The notes: a model not told the origin generated them from the sequence alone. Counted from the first letter of the stretch, positions 7,439 to 14,340 are shown. The stretch: 21,538 nucleotides of DNA from a virus (IMGVR_UViG_3300031695_000801:1-21538); one strand, 5' to 3'. Translations and numbers: made by a program.

Positions 7439-7467
7439 ATACTAACACTACCAGAAGCTTTTGTCAA
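7439..7467 (-). promoter_or_regulatory. Sigma70-like promoter for the Na/Pi gene
   Basis: On the minus strand TTGACA (7467-7462), 17 bp, TAGTAT (7444-7439), about 40 nt before the start codon. It diverges from the plus-strand promoter at 7516. Confidence 0.72.
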
Positions 7468-7515
7468 ACGATTTAGGTATGCATACAATGCATAACGAGT
7501 ATGTAAAAAATATAG

Positions 7516-7544
7516 TTGATTTTAGCCCAAATACTGTGTATACT
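7516..7544 (+). promoter_or_regulatory. Sigma70-like promoter for the small-gene cassette
   Basis: TTGATT (7516-7521), 17 bp, TATACT (7539-7544). An ATAC-TGT-GTAT palindrome (7531-7541) overlaps the -10. A late-type octamer TATAAATA follows at 7558-7565, so the same leader may be transcribed both early and late. Confidence 0.68.
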
Positions 7545-7550
7545 AGAATA

Positions 7551-7746
7551 GTTATTGTATAAATAACAGTGTTAAAGGAACCGTAAGCGGCGATTTTGAC
7601 CACACACAGACACATAGGATAGACTATGGGAGTTACAAAGCACTCCTAAAAACGCAATTGACGAAGTCCAAAGGGCTTTGACGCCGTGCAAAGACACGGG
7701 GTATTGCTATTCCTCAAGCATCCAAAACTATCTACAGGAGAGATCA
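7551..7746 (+). other. Long structured 5' leader of the small-gene cassette (no gene seen)
   Basis: The 348 bases between the genes at 7398 and 7747 hold two divergent promoters and this leader of about 195 nt, far longer than any other in the window. It contains short hairpins, GGAGT/ACTCC (7629-7646) and CCGTG/CACGG (7684-7699), and a possible seven-codon reading frame, MGVTKHS, at 7626-7649 with AGGA just upstream. The first hairpin lies inside that mini-frame. This may be a regulatory leader or an RNA that is processed; I recognise no riboswitch class. Confidence 0.4.
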
Positions 7747-7968
7747 ATGATTTCATTGAAAAAAGTCCTACGAGTATTGTTTGGATCTAAAACATCCTCT
7801 AAGAACGATTACCTCGTATGGGCAAAGACAGAGTATAGTAAAGATTGGCAGTTTGCTTATCAACATATGCTCGACAATAACGGAGCTCCACCGACAACTA
7901 GGGATATTAATCCTTGGAACGACGGCTCAAAATTTAAACCAAATACAAACCTTACAGGATGGGTATAA
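7747..7968 (+). CDS. Small hypothetical protein, first in cassette
   Basis: 73 aa, basic N terminus (MISLKKVLRVLFGSK) that could be an amphipathic helix, then an aromatic EYSKDWQFAYQHML segment (about 29-42) and a Trp/Pro/Asn-rich tail. ACAGGAGAG lies at good spacing before this ATG, which is preferred over the in-frame upstream extension. Its stop overlaps the next start (TAATG at 7966-7970). It is the promoter-proximal gene of a run of tiny coupled genes. I recognise no family. Confidence 0.7.
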   Translation: MISLKKVLRVLFGSKTSSKNDYLVWAKTEYSKDWQFAYQHMLDNNGAPPTTRDINPWNDGSKFKPNTNLTGWV

Positions 7969-8150
7969 TGACAACTTTTAGTACTTACTACTGCTCAATT
8001 TGCGAAGCAGTTAAAACAATCGCAATCACAGTGTTTTGCAGTATGATCGCATTTGGCGAATCAGCTGGTAGAGCAAGGGCGGCATCACACCTTAGCCAGA
8101 TGGGCATGCACAAAGAAGCTAGAGCACTTATGATGGGAGATGAGAAATGA
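7968..8150 (+). CDS. Small protein with YCSxC N-terminal module and RA-rich C terminus
   Basis: 60 aa. The N-terminal 24 residues (from TYYCSICE through a hydrophobic AITVFCSMIAF stretch) resemble those of the next gene; the C-terminal helix (GRARAASHLSQMGMHKEA) resembles small proteins of marine Alphaproteobacteria as I remember them. Translation is coupled on both sides: TAATG upstream, ATGA overlap downstream (8147-8150). AGGA lies about 9 nt before the ATG; an in-frame ATG at 7959 is less likely. Four Cys residues could bind metal or form disulfides. Function unknown. Confidence 0.72.
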   Translation: MTTFSTYYCSICEAVKTIAITVFCSMIAFGESAGRARAASHLSQMGMHKEARALMMGDEK

Positions 8151-8368
8151 GTACAACACTTACACGAGTTTATTGTTCATTATGTGATACAATCACAAAC
8201 TTCTTCAAAGGCTTCGTAACTGAAAGCAGATTTGATTCTGGCTGGGATAGCAAAGGTTATAAGCAACTAAGCAGATTAAGCGATTACGAATTGAAAGACA
8301 TTGGTATCACACGCGGTGACATCAATCACATCTGTCGTGGTGGTAAGATACATAGAGGCGGCTTCTAA
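8147..8368 (+). CDS. DUF1127 (YjiS-like) small protein
   Basis: 73 aa. The C-terminal half (KQLSRLSDYELKDIGITRGD, about 39-58) is the DUF1127 signature L-S-D-x-x-L-K-D-I-G-I-x-R-x-x-I. The N terminus (YCSLCDTI) repeats the module of the preceding gene. DUF1127 proteins are abundant, Arg-rich small proteins of Alphaproteobacteria, where work in Agrobacterium linked them to phosphate homeostasis and RNA-related phenotypes; a phage copy could interfere with or mimic that. The gene is coupled by ATGA overlap upstream and TAATG overlap downstream. The divergent Na/Pi gene lies about 750 bp away, which fits a phosphate theme but proves nothing. Confidence 0.85.
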   Translation: MSTTLTRVYCSLCDTITNFFKGFVTESRFDSGWDSKGYKQLSRLSDYELKDIGITRGDINHICRGGKIHRGGF

Positions 8369-8523
8369 TGAATGATTCATTTTTAGTTGCTGGTTGGAAG
8401 CGTTTTGTCAAAGCACAAGAGTACAGAGCATACTGCATGGTCATTCAACAGCTTCGCAACCAGGGTCATTTTAAAGCGGCAAGTGAAATTGCTGACCACA
8501 AACATTCGATGTACAATTCCTAG
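8368..8523 (+). CDS. Small hypothetical protein related to its cassette neighbours
   Basis: 51 aa, starting at ATG in a TAATG overlap with the DUF1127 gene. The middle (EYRAYCMVIQQLRNQGHFKA, about 18-37) parallels the R-A-x6-L-x3-G pattern at the C terminus of the 60-aa protein at 7968, so these may be diverged copies of one helix. The strict coupling argues that it is real. A ten-codon frame starting GTG at 8523 (WSSEEYEFE after the initiator) follows in the overlap of its TAG stop and might be translated too. Confidence 0.65.
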   Translation: MNDSFLVAGWKRFVKAQEYRAYCMVIQQLRNQGHFKAASEIADHKHSMYNS

Positions 8524-8557
8524 TGTGGTCTTCAGAAGAATATGAGTTTGAATAATC

Positions 8558-8653
8558 ATGAGTGAAGAAGAACACGCACAGGCAAAAGCAATTGATGGAA
8601 TGATTGGTGCATTAGTAGCAGTCATTTACATTGTTTATTGTTTTCTAATATAA
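8558..8653 (+). CDS. Tiny single-pass membrane protein
   Basis: 31 aa: acidic N terminus (MSEEEHAQAKAID) followed by one hydrophobic segment of about 17 residues (MIGALVAVIYIVYCFLI) reaching the C terminus. It is the last frame of the cassette before the terminator at 8655. There is no strong Shine-Dalgarno sequence; translation would depend on coupling with the upstream tiny frames. The position just before a terminator and the clean hydrophobic helix support it, but it is short. Confidence 0.5.
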   Translation: MSEEEHAQAKAIDGMIGALVAVIYIVYCFLI

Positions 8654-8654
8654 A

Positions 8655-8682
8655 ATAGGGTGGCTTTATGTCACCCTTTTTC
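8655..8682 (+). terminator. Intrinsic terminator ending the small-gene cassette
   Basis: AGGGTG / CACCCT stem (8657-8662 with 8672-8677), 9-nt loop, then TTTTTCT. It follows the 31-aa gene directly. Confidence 0.85.
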
Positions 8683-8694
8683 TTACTACAATAC

Positions 8695-8723
8695 TTGACA
8701 GACACTAAATACCTTGTTACACT
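8695..8723 (+). promoter_or_regulatory. Sigma70-like promoter for the 8764 gene
   Basis: TTGACA (8695-8700), 17 bp, TACACT (8718-8723), placed directly after the terminator and about 40 nt before the start codon. Confidence 0.8.
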
Positions 8724-8763
8724 AGTAACACTACACACATACACACCAACAAAGGAAATTAAA

Positions 8764-9084
8764 ATGAGTAACAAAGTAGAATCAGAACATGGGGCTGAAA
8801 TTTTAAAGCAGACTCAAGCAATGGCCGAAATGGTTAAAGGCATGATGCCTAAAGTATCAACTAATCAAAATGGTTACGAGATCCGCACTAAGGTGTTGGA
8901 GATGGCGCAGACCAATGTATGGAACGATTATCATGCTAAGTTTGCAGGCTGGTCAACACTAGTCACCAAAGAAGGTAACGAAGTTGTAACAACTATTGAA
9001 GCACCTGAAGTACCTGGCGCCGAAGCAGTACTTGATGCGGCTAACATGTTTATTGAATTTGTTAACGGTAACAAGCCAAAATAA
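8764..9084 (+). CDS. Conserved small phage protein of unknown function
   Basis: 106 aa, acidic, predicted helix (1-35), then NGYEIRTKVLEMAQ (41-54), a WNDYHAKFAGW segment and a C-terminal helix after VPGAEAVLDAANM. From memory it resembles a conserved small protein of T4-like marine phages, with no assigned function. AAAGGAAATTAAA gives good ribosome binding before this ATG, which is preferred to the in-frame upstream ATG that lies in the terminator. It is monocistronic, with its own strong promoter, and is followed by hairpins at 9103-9117 and 9139-9170, so it is probably highly expressed. Confidence 0.8.
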   Translation: MSNKVESEHGAEILKQTQAMAEMVKGMMPKVSTNQNGYEIRTKVLEMAQTNVWNDYHAKFAGWSTLVTKEGNEVVTTIEAPEVPGAEAVLDAANMFIEFVNGNKPK

Positions 9085-9102
9085 TAATAAGAGTTAGATC
9101 CT

Positions 9103-9170
9103 CTGGACATAGTCCGGTGATACATTAGAGAAGTTAGCAAGCCCTAGCATTGGAAACAGTGTTAGGGCTT
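9103..9170. terminator. Two hairpins between convergent genes
   Basis: A CTGGAC/GTCCGG stem with a 3-nt loop (9103-9117) is followed by a 14-bp stem with a GAAA tetraloop (9139-9170; two G-T pairs). The second is well placed to end both the plus-strand gene at 9084 and the minus-strand gene at 9179, although neither side has a strong U tract. Confidence 0.55.
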
Positions 9171-9178
9171 AATCTTGA

Positions 9179-10345
9179 TTAAAGGGTAGTGACAGGAGTT
9201 AGCACCATTATCATTCCTGGCCCGACTGTACACGTGCCAAGTGTGCTGTACGCCCTGATGTCAATTGTTTGTCCTTCGGTACTAATGTCTGCCACAGTTT
9301 GTAATACAATTGGATGTTCTGAACCTTCGTGGTCTGTGGATCTACGAGATGTTCTAATTGAGTCTGGAATAACAACACCGTCTATGTAAACCCCAACGTG
9401 AAATACTGCTATGAGAGGTGCGCCACCTGGCACTATGTTTCCACCGACATTAGCAACTACAAATCCTGTGATGTTGCCGCTATTTGTTCCTATACCTAAT
9501 GCAACTGTTGTATCTGTTCCGGTTGTTGAAACAGCACCGGTACCAGTAAATAAATTAAAAGAATCTAATGTTCCTAACGCTTGGACACTGGTTCCTGTAG
9601 GTGCTGTAACAATACTTGCGGCACCAATACCTACTGCTCCACTAATAGCCATCATACGACCTTCAATTGAAGTAGATGCTCCTGTACTAACTGCCGCGGT
9701 ATTAGCCATAATGTTGCCTCTGAATACAGTACTTGCTCCTGTACTCGCGGCACCTTCTGCTACAATCCAAACATTGCTACTAACTGCACCGCCAGTTAAT
9801 ATTACTTCTGCTGATGCGCCTGTTGTAAACGCTCCTGCGCAACGGAACACAAACAAGTCAGTTGCACTACCATTTAATGTTAAGGTGCCTGTAATATTCA
9901 TTGCGCCAGCTGTAGTGTAAACGCCTGGGCCTAATGTTTCACTGCCGTGTGTTGCCGCGTGATCCGTAACTGTTGCTGTAAGTGCTACTAATCTATCGTA
10001 CAGAGCAACTAAATCTGTTTTAGCTTGAGCAGTTTCACTAGAGGTAGTGTTTACTGTGAACTGGCTGTTAAAATTTACTAGTTGCTGAACGTTGTCTGAA
10101 ACGTCTTGTGTCATACCCGTAATGATAGTAGGAGTACTAGATGTTATAGCAACTGAAGTATCGTTGTTATCTTTTTTTGCAATTATTCTAGTACATAAAC
10201 CGTTGCCGCCTGGCGTTTCGCCATCGCTTATTCGAAGTGAATTAGTATTTGAGTCGTACCATAAACGCCCAATTTGATTTACTCTAGTAGTGCCGTCTTG
10301 GTAATTGCGGCGTTGCGATCGAAAGTCTTGTGTGAAATCAGACAT
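9179..10345 (-). CDS. Phage virion protein with DUF3494 ice-binding-like domain
   Basis: 388 aa in three parts. Residues 1-60 (RLWYDSNTNSLRISDGETPGG, here described in pieces: RLWYDSNTNSLRI then SDGETPGG) are the short segment common at the N terminus of phage fibre-like proteins. Residues about 90-250 match DUF3494: a helix, then LGPGVYTTAGAMNITGTLTL (138-157), DLFVFRCAG (163-171), SNVWIVAEGA, TVFRGNIMA and SIEGRMMA, i.e. the right-handed beta-solenoid of ice-binding proteins with its Thr/Ala/Ser-rich turns. Residues about 260-388 are beta-rich and jelly-roll-like. There is no signal peptide, unlike secreted ice-binding proteins. The ATG directly follows the stop of the 88-aa gene. The likely role is an adhesin or decoration protein in the virion; ice binding itself is not implied. 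Confidence 0.8.
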   Translation of the reverse strand: MSDFTQDFRSQRRNYQDGTTRVNQIGRLWYDSNTNSLRISDGETPGGNGLCTRIIAKKDNNDTSVAITSSTPTIITGMTQDVSDNVQQLVNFNSQFTVNTTSSETAQAKTDLVALYDRLVALTATVTDHAATHGSETLGPGVYTTAGAMNITGTLTLNGSATDLFVFRCAGAFTTGASAEVILTGGAVSSNVWIVAEGAASTGASTVFRGNIMANTAAVSTGASTSIEGRMMAISGAVGIGAASIVTAPTGTSVQALGTLDSFNLFTGTGAVSTTGTDTTVALGIGTNSGNITGFVVANVGGNIVPGGAPLIAVFHVGVYIDGVVIPDSIRTSRRSTDHEGSEHPIVLQTVADISTEGQTIDIRAYSTLGTCTVGPGMIMVLTPVTTL

Positions 10346-10612
10346 TTATTGAGATTTGCTAAGATGTACAATTCTCTTTAGAGTATCGCCGCCATCTTCA
10401 GCGCCTATATTGTCTGGTTGTGTAAGTTTGTCTATTACGGGGGATTGTTTGCCTAGGTTGGCTTTTGCTAATTCAAGTTCTTGTTGCTGTGGAGCAACCA
10501 TAACGGGATTATTGGGTAATCCAGATTGGTCATTATCTGGAGCATTATCTGTATTATTATCTGTAGCATCTAACGTATCTGCGAACGCTCTTAATATATC
10601 TGACATCTTCAT
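10346..10612 (-). CDS. Small acidic virion-associated protein (hypothetical)
   Basis: 88 aa, probably disordered in the middle (Asn/Asp-rich DNNTDNAPDNDQ), with a helical N terminus MKMSDILRAFADTL. The N terminus resembles those of the 404-aa and 14340 proteins (MK-x-D/S-D/N-I/L-L), but lacks the Glu of a prohead-protease site. GGAG lies 8 nt before the ATG. It is the middle of a three-gene minus-strand block with the ice-binding-like protein, starting the next gene without a gap. Function unknown. Confidence 0.68.
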   Translation of the reverse strand: MKMSDILRAFADTLDATDNNTDNAPDNDQSGLPNNPVMVAPQQQELELAKANLGKQSPVIDKLTQPDNIGAEDGGDTLKRIVHLSKSQ

Positions 10613-10624
10613 ACTTTGTTCTCC

Positions 10625-11065
10625 TTATGTCCACGGACGGCTTGCGTCTAATGTGCGGTCAGCATCTGTTGCTGTGTTTGTTATATACTTTGCTGGAAGT
10701 CTGTCAAAGTTCTTTGTGTTCTTAGCTCTATAAAACGTTGCATTAGTATCGCCGTCTGCCTTGCGCTTTTCTTCTGCTATAGTTAGCTTACGCTCTTGCT
10801 TGACTTGTTTTGTGCCGTCACTTGCACATGCACAAATAAATCTACTACCTGCTATTGCTCCTGCTGTAGCTAATGTGGTACTTGCTGTAATAATTAAACT
10901 TTTACTGAAGTCTGCTTCTAATGTCACATTGCTGTAAAATGCCGCTGACAATCCCTCAGCACTAGCAATAGCTGCCTTTAATTGCGTAAACGTTTGCCCG
11001 TTGTCAATTGTTAAGTCATATAGCTGTCCTGTAAGACCTTTATATTTTACTGCGATATTTGCCAT
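10625..11065 (-). CDS. Virion-type structural protein (hypothetical)
   Basis: 146 aa from ATG 11065, chosen because TAGGAG lies 5-10 nt upstream; the longer frame adds an unlikely MYRRIL lead. The first half is Ala/Thr/Ser-rich (ASTTLATAGAIAGSRFICAC, 61-80), the second half basic and polar. A CATAAATA late-promoter-like octamer on the minus strand (11084-11091) lies 18 nt before the start. It leads the block with the 88-aa protein and the DUF3494 protein. No family is recognised; the structural role is inferred from style, strand and late-type promoter. Confidence 0.7.
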   Translation of the reverse strand: MANIAVKYKGLTGQLYDLTIDNGQTFTQLKAAIASAEGLSAAFYSNVTLEADFSKSLIITASTTLATAGAIAGSRFICACASDGTKQVKQERKLTIAEEKRKADGDTNATFYRAKNTKNFDRLPAKYITNTATDADRTLDASRPWT

Positions 11066-11083
11066 TAGTATTCTCCTATACAA

Positions 11084-11091
11084 TATTTATG
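11084..11091 (-). promoter_or_regulatory. Late-promoter-like octamer CATAAATA
   Basis: The minus strand reads CATAAATA, one base off the T4 late consensus TATAAATA, 18 nt before the 11065 start. This is a plausible late promoter for the three-gene block down to 9179. Confidence 0.45.
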
Positions 11092-11130
11092 TTAAATAAG
11101 CATATAGAGTTAATTAATCTGGGGATAAAA

Positions 11131-11340
11131 ATGTTTAAGAAAATATGGAACTATGTTAAAGAACGATCCGACGATTGGAATCAATTGCAAAAAGAATTAA
11201 ACGACATGGGAGTGTTTACAGTGTATCATCAGTTTGGTGCAACAAGTCATTACATTGACCTCAAGTTAAACACGCACATAAATACTACTGATGATAAACT
11301 TAGAACCATTCCAAACGACACTCAACACTCTAAAGAGTGA
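11131..11340 (+). CDS. Small hypothetical protein preceding hemA
   Basis: 69 aa; N-terminal basic amphipathic helix ([20 protein letters not shown]), then [22 protein letters not shown] lies 6 nt before this ATG, which is preferred over the upstream in-frame ATG at 11089. It overlaps the start of hemA by 50 nt in another frame, so hemA is probably translated by coupling. No family is recognised. Confidence 0.6.
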   Translation: MFKKIWNYVKERSDDWNQLQKELNDMGVFTVYHQFGATSHYIDLKLNTHINTTDDKLRTIPNDTQHSKE

Positions 11341-12493
11341 AGGCAAATACAGAGTCTTTAACGACATTGTTCGAGAGAAAGGACAGTTTCCTGAAGCCAT
11401 CTGGTACGGACCGTACAACATCAAGAACATTGTTAATTGGTGTAGTAACGATTACCTAGGAATGGGGCAACACAAAGTTGTCATCGATGCAATGCATACC
11501 GCCTTGAACCAAACAGGAAGTGGGTCGGGTGGTACACGTAACATTGGCGGTACAAGTCATTACCACGTTGCACTAGAGCACGAGCTGGCATCCTTGCATA
11601 GCAATAGTTCAGCGCTCTTATATACAAGTGCATACGTTGCCAATGAGTGGACACTCATAGCATTAAGCAAAATCATTACCAACATTGAGTTCTTAAGCGA
11701 TTCTTCGAATCATGCCAGTCTGATACAAGGCATAAGACACAGTGGTGCTTCTAAACAGATATGGAAGCACAATGATATGATGGACCTTGAGGAGAAACTA
11801 GTTGATACCAATGAAAGGGGAATGATACCATGTATTGTTTTCGAATCTGTGTATAGCATGGAAGGTGATGTATCTCCTATTTCTCAAGTTTGCGATCTTG
11901 CAGAAGCGTACAATGCGATGACCTACATTGATGAAGTGCATGCCGTTGGCATGTACGGAAAAACTGGAGCAGGATACTGCGAAATGGTGGGGGAAGATCG
12001 AATTGACATAGTCAATGGAACGCTGGGCAAGGCTTATGGAGTACAGGGTGGTTACATTGCTGGGGATAGGACAGTCATAGACACGATCCGAAGTGTAGCT
12101 AGTGGATTTATATTTACTACTAGTATGAGCCCTGTGCTATGTGCTGGCGCTTTGGCTTCCATTAAGTACCTCAAAGATCATAATGAACTCAGAATACAAC
12201 ATCAAGAACGTGCAACTAGACTTAAACAAATGTTAGCAGATGTTAACATTGAAGTACACAAGGATAGCTGTACCCATATCGTACCTGTTATGGTAAGGGA
12301 TGCTGTACTCTGTAAAGAAATGAGCGACATGCTGTTAAACGAGTATGACATTTATATACAAGCAATTGGTTATCCAACAGTTGCACACGGAGAAGAGCGA
12401 TTGCGTATTGCACCTACTCCGCTACATACTGATGCAATGATGTATAACTTAGTCGAGTCGCTGAGAAAAGTATTTAAACGATACAATTTATAA
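11291..12493 (+). CDS. hemA: 5-aminolevulinate synthase
   Basis: 400 aa, full length. This PLP enzyme condenses glycine and succinyl-CoA to 5-aminolevulinate, the first step of heme synthesis in Alphaproteobacteria (Shemin pathway). Seen: the N-terminal [12 protein letters not shown] (15-26), [11 protein letters not shown] (51-61), [17 protein letters not shown] (76-92), [12 protein letters not shown] (212-223; Asp214, His217) and [17 protein letters not shown] (242-258), where Lys247 should form the Schiff base. The C-terminal IVPVMV and ERLRIAPTP segments are normal. No residue of the active site appears lost. It starts inside the upstream gene without its own Shine-Dalgarno sequence. It is followed 15 nt later by a DUF454 gene. 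A host origin is likely. Related alpha-oxoamine synthases (KBL, BioF) are less likely given the ALAS-specific N terminus. Confidence 0.93.
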   Translation: MINLEPFQTTLNTLKSEGKYRVFNDIVREKGQFPEAIWYGPYNIKNIVNWCSNDYLGMGQHKVVIDAMHTALNQTGSGSGGTRNIGGTSHYHVALEHELASLHSNSSALLYTSAYVANEWTLIALSKIITNIEFLSDSSNHASLIQGIRHSGASKQIWKHNDMMDLEEKLVDTNERGMIPCIVFESVYSMEGDVSPISQVCDLAEAYNAMTYIDEVHAVGMYGKTGAGYCEMVGEDRIDIVNGTLGKAYGVQGGYIAGDRTVIDTIRSVASGFIFTTSMSPVLCAGALASIKYLKDHNELRIQHQERATRLKQMLADVNIEVHKDSCTHIVPVMVRDAVLCKEMSDMLLNEYDIYIQAIGYPTVAHGEERLRIAPTPLHTDAMMYNLVESLRKVFKRYNL

Positions 12494-12507
12494 TATAAGG
12501 AAATTAC

Positions 12508-12924
12508 ATGAAGATTAAGAAAATATTATGGTTCAGCTTAGGCTGTATCTTATTAGGAGTCGCCTTCATTGGTGTCTACCTACCAGGGTTACCTTGGAGC
12601 ACTCCTGCTGTTGGAGCCGCATATTGTTTTGCTAAGTCAAGCCAACGTATGCACGATTGGATTATGAATCACAAGTTGTTTGGACCATTCCTAACAGGCT
12701 GGGCAGAGAAGCGAGTCTTCCCTACCAAGTTCAAATACTTTATGCTTGTAACAATGAGTTCAAGTGTAGCAGTACTTTGGTTTACTACAGGTAATCCTAA
12801 GGCTGCACTATGGAGCGGCGGGTTTATGGCCCTGTGTGCTATATGGGCTTGGAGATTTCCAGGGTCGCATGAAGAACATGCTAAACGTGTTAAGCTAGGT
12901 AAAAAGATTGCTTGGCTGAAGTAA
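12508..12924 (+). CDS. DUF454 (YbaN-like) inner-membrane protein
   Basis: 138 aa. The start (LGCILLGVAFIGVYLPGLP, about 12-30), the TPAVGAAYCFAKSSQR segment (33-48) and W-I-M-N-H-K-L-F-G-P-F (52-62) are the DUF454 signature. About three membrane helices are visible (8-27, 73-91, 94-113) with a basic C terminus. The biochemical role of the family is not settled. AAGGAAATT precedes the ATG, 15 nt after hemA, so the two are probably cotranscribed, which suggests a tie to heme or membrane physiology. Its end meets the convergent HNH gene after 1 nt. Confidence 0.88.
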   Translation: MKIKKILWFSLGCILLGVAFIGVYLPGLPWSTPAVGAAYCFAKSSQRMHDWIMNHKLFGPFLTGWAEKRVFPTKFKYFMLVTMSSSVAVLWFTTGNPKAALWSGGFMALCAIWAWRFPGSHEEHAKRVKLGKKIAWLK

Positions 12925-12925
12925 C

Positions 12926-13438
12926 TTACTTTAAGTAAGCATTCCAAGAAGGGTGAGCAATTTGCATGTCAAGTTGCTTACGCTTATTAACTAAGTCGTA
13001 ATAACTAGGCGCATATGGAGTTTTAATAGGCTTCATATGCGTTTTGTCACCTTTGCGGTTGTTACATGGACCACACGCCGCTACAATGTTTGTCCAATTA
13101 GTTTTACCACCTAAAGACAAAGGTATTACATGATCTAATGTTAAGTTTGACTTTGTGTAAGGTGTGTTACAATACTGACAAGTGTAAATGTCACGTATAT
13201 AAAGATTAGCTTTAGAGAACCGCGGCTGTCTGCGTTGTCGTTGATATTTCTTTAGCATCATTACTGCCGGAACCTTAGTTTCCCAAGTTTCACTGCGTAC
13301 CATCCAATCGTCATACCAATCAAGTACATGAACTTTGTCAAGCCATAGATATGTAATTGCGTCTGTCCAATGTATTGCACTTAATGGAAGGTAACTGACT
13401 GGTTGTGCATCGTTGTTAAGTAATAATACTTGACTCAC
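12926..13438 (-). CDS. HNH endonuclease
   Basis: 170 aa. A zinc-ribbon HNH domain lies in the second half: Cys87-x2-Cys90, LTLDHVIPLSLGG (99-111; His103), and ACGPCNNRKGDK (121-132) with the second Cys pair at 122/125 and the conserved Asn-Arg-Lys. The N-terminal half (VLLLNNDAQPVSYLPL, 4-19) is the usual lead-in of this HNH family, which is found both in bacteria and in marine phages. It may be a free-standing homing-type or genome-processing nuclease. The start is GTG, directly after the TAA of the upstream secreted-protein gene, with AGGA about 12 nt before it. Confidence 0.9.
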   Translation of the reverse strand: MSQVLLLNNDAQPVSYLPLSAIHWTDAITYLWLDKVHVLDWYDDWMVRSETWETKVPAVMMLKKYQRQRRQPRFSKANLYIRDIYTCQYCNTPYTKSNLTLDHVIPLSLGGKTNWTNIVAACGPCNNRKGDKTHMKPIKTPYAPSYYDLVNKRKQLDMQIAHPSWNAYLK

Positions 13439-13780
13439 TTAGATTGATTCCTTTTCCTTTGGTTGAAAACGTTGAAAGTCTTTACCGCTTGCTATAATAC
13501 AACCTGTTCCGTCAGCAAAGATACCAATCAAAGTAAACTTCCGGCTTTCTATATTAAGAGTAATTACTAAATCAATTGTGTGTATAGTTTTGGTTCTAGC
13601 ATCTTGTATAACTGCTTTGCCCATTGCTACTCCCTCTTCGCCATGTTTTTCTTTAACAATGTCAAATGGTAATTGGGTGTCTGAGTTACATGTTAGTTGT
13701 GAGAGAAATATTCTCGGTTCTGCGGCGACTGTAGATGCGGCGAGCATAAACAATGCGGCTATTATGATAACTTTCTTCAT
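13439..13780 (-). CDS. Secreted (periplasmic) protein of unknown function
   Basis: 113 aa with a clear signal peptide: MKK, a hydrophobic VIIIAALFMLAASTVA core and an AEP junction, cleaved around residue 19-20. The mature part has two Cys (in LTCNSD and GTGCIIA), which could form a disulfide, and beta-strand-like segments (TIDLVITLNIESRKFTLIGI in part). AAGGAAG precedes the ATG. It is 17 nt after the AlgH-like gene and directly followed by the HNH gene. Function unknown. Confidence 0.75.
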   Translation of the reverse strand: MKKVIIIAALFMLAASTVAAEPRIFLSQLTCNSDTQLPFDIVKEKHGEEGVAMGKAVIQDARTKTIHTIDLVITLNIESRKFTLIGIFADGTGCIIASGKDFQRFQPKEKESI

Positions 13781-13797
13781 TAAGTCTTCCTTAAAAG

Positions 13798-14340
13798 TTA
13801 GAAGAAGCGGTCAACCATTTGCTTGGAACTAAGCTGTAATGCATGTTGCCATTGTGCTTCTCCCTCATATTCAAACATTATACTGTCTGTAGGTGATAAT
13901 GTCAACCACCCTTGGTGCTTACTAAACGGAGGATTACCAGTAACTTCTGCATGTAGCTGGCCTGGTGCCCATCCGCATACTCCGCTTACCATTCTCCACT
14001 CTGCAGGCGTGTTGCCCATTGCCATCTTCTCAAGCATAAAGTCGTCACTTGTTACATTATAATTGCCTGCTGGCGATGTGTTTGAACTATACCATTCTGC
14101 TGTGTGCAACATACTAACAGCCTGTTCTTGTATTGGTCCACCCCGGTATATTTGTTGATTGGATGTAATAGAAAATCCTTTGTTAGCAAAGACATTGCTA
14201 ACTGAAAACTGACTAGGGCGGTTTATTATAACACCTTGTGATCCGTTTTCAGAATCATCACAAATGTAGATAACAGAGTGCTTAAAGAAATGCGAATTTA
14301 GTTTAGGATGTGCAACTAATAGTCGCCCTGTATAATTCAT
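13798..14340 (-). CDS. YqgE/AlgH family protein (DUF179, UPF0301)
   Basis: 180 aa, full family length. Seen: GRLLVAHPKL near the start, SVIYICDDSENGSQGVIINRP in two parts (22-30 and 31-42), IYRGGPI (64-70) and VCGWAPGQLHAEV (121-133), all hallmarks of YqgE/AlgH. The family is widespread in Proteobacteria, without a firmly known biochemical activity (AlgH was linked to alginate regulation). The start overlaps the preceding stop (TAATG at 14338-14342) with ACAGG upstream, so translation is coupled. Together with the signal-peptide protein and HNH gene it forms a minus-strand run. Confidence 0.92.
   Translation of the reverse strand: MNYTGRLLVAHPKLNSHFFKHSVIYICDDSENGSQGVIINRPSQFSVSNVFANKGFSITSNQQIYRGGPIQEQAVSMLHTAEWYSSNTSPAGNYNVTSDDFMLEKMAMGNTPAEWRMVSGVCGWAPGQLHAEVTGNPPFSKHQGWLTLSPTDSIMFEYEGEAQWQHALQLSSKQMVDRFF

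Noticed and set aside
8523-8555. Ten-codon frame in the overlap after the 51-aa gene
   Set aside because: Too short and GTG-started to list as a gene; noted only as possible coupling between the 8368 and 8558 genes.
9103-9170. tRNA-like or small-RNA fold between convergent genes
   Set aside because: No cloverleaf or T-loop sequence; two simple hairpins suit termination better.
9411-9920. Long plus-strand reading frame (169 codons) opposite the ice-binding-like gene
   Set aside because: Its Pro/Val/Ala-rich repeat is the antisense of the Thr/Gly/Ala-rich DUF3494 domain; it has no ribosome-binding site and no family.
11277-11284. CATAAATA octamer upstream of hemA
   Set aside because: Only 6 bp before the ATG and inside another gene; a transcript would begin at the start codon, so it is more likely chance.
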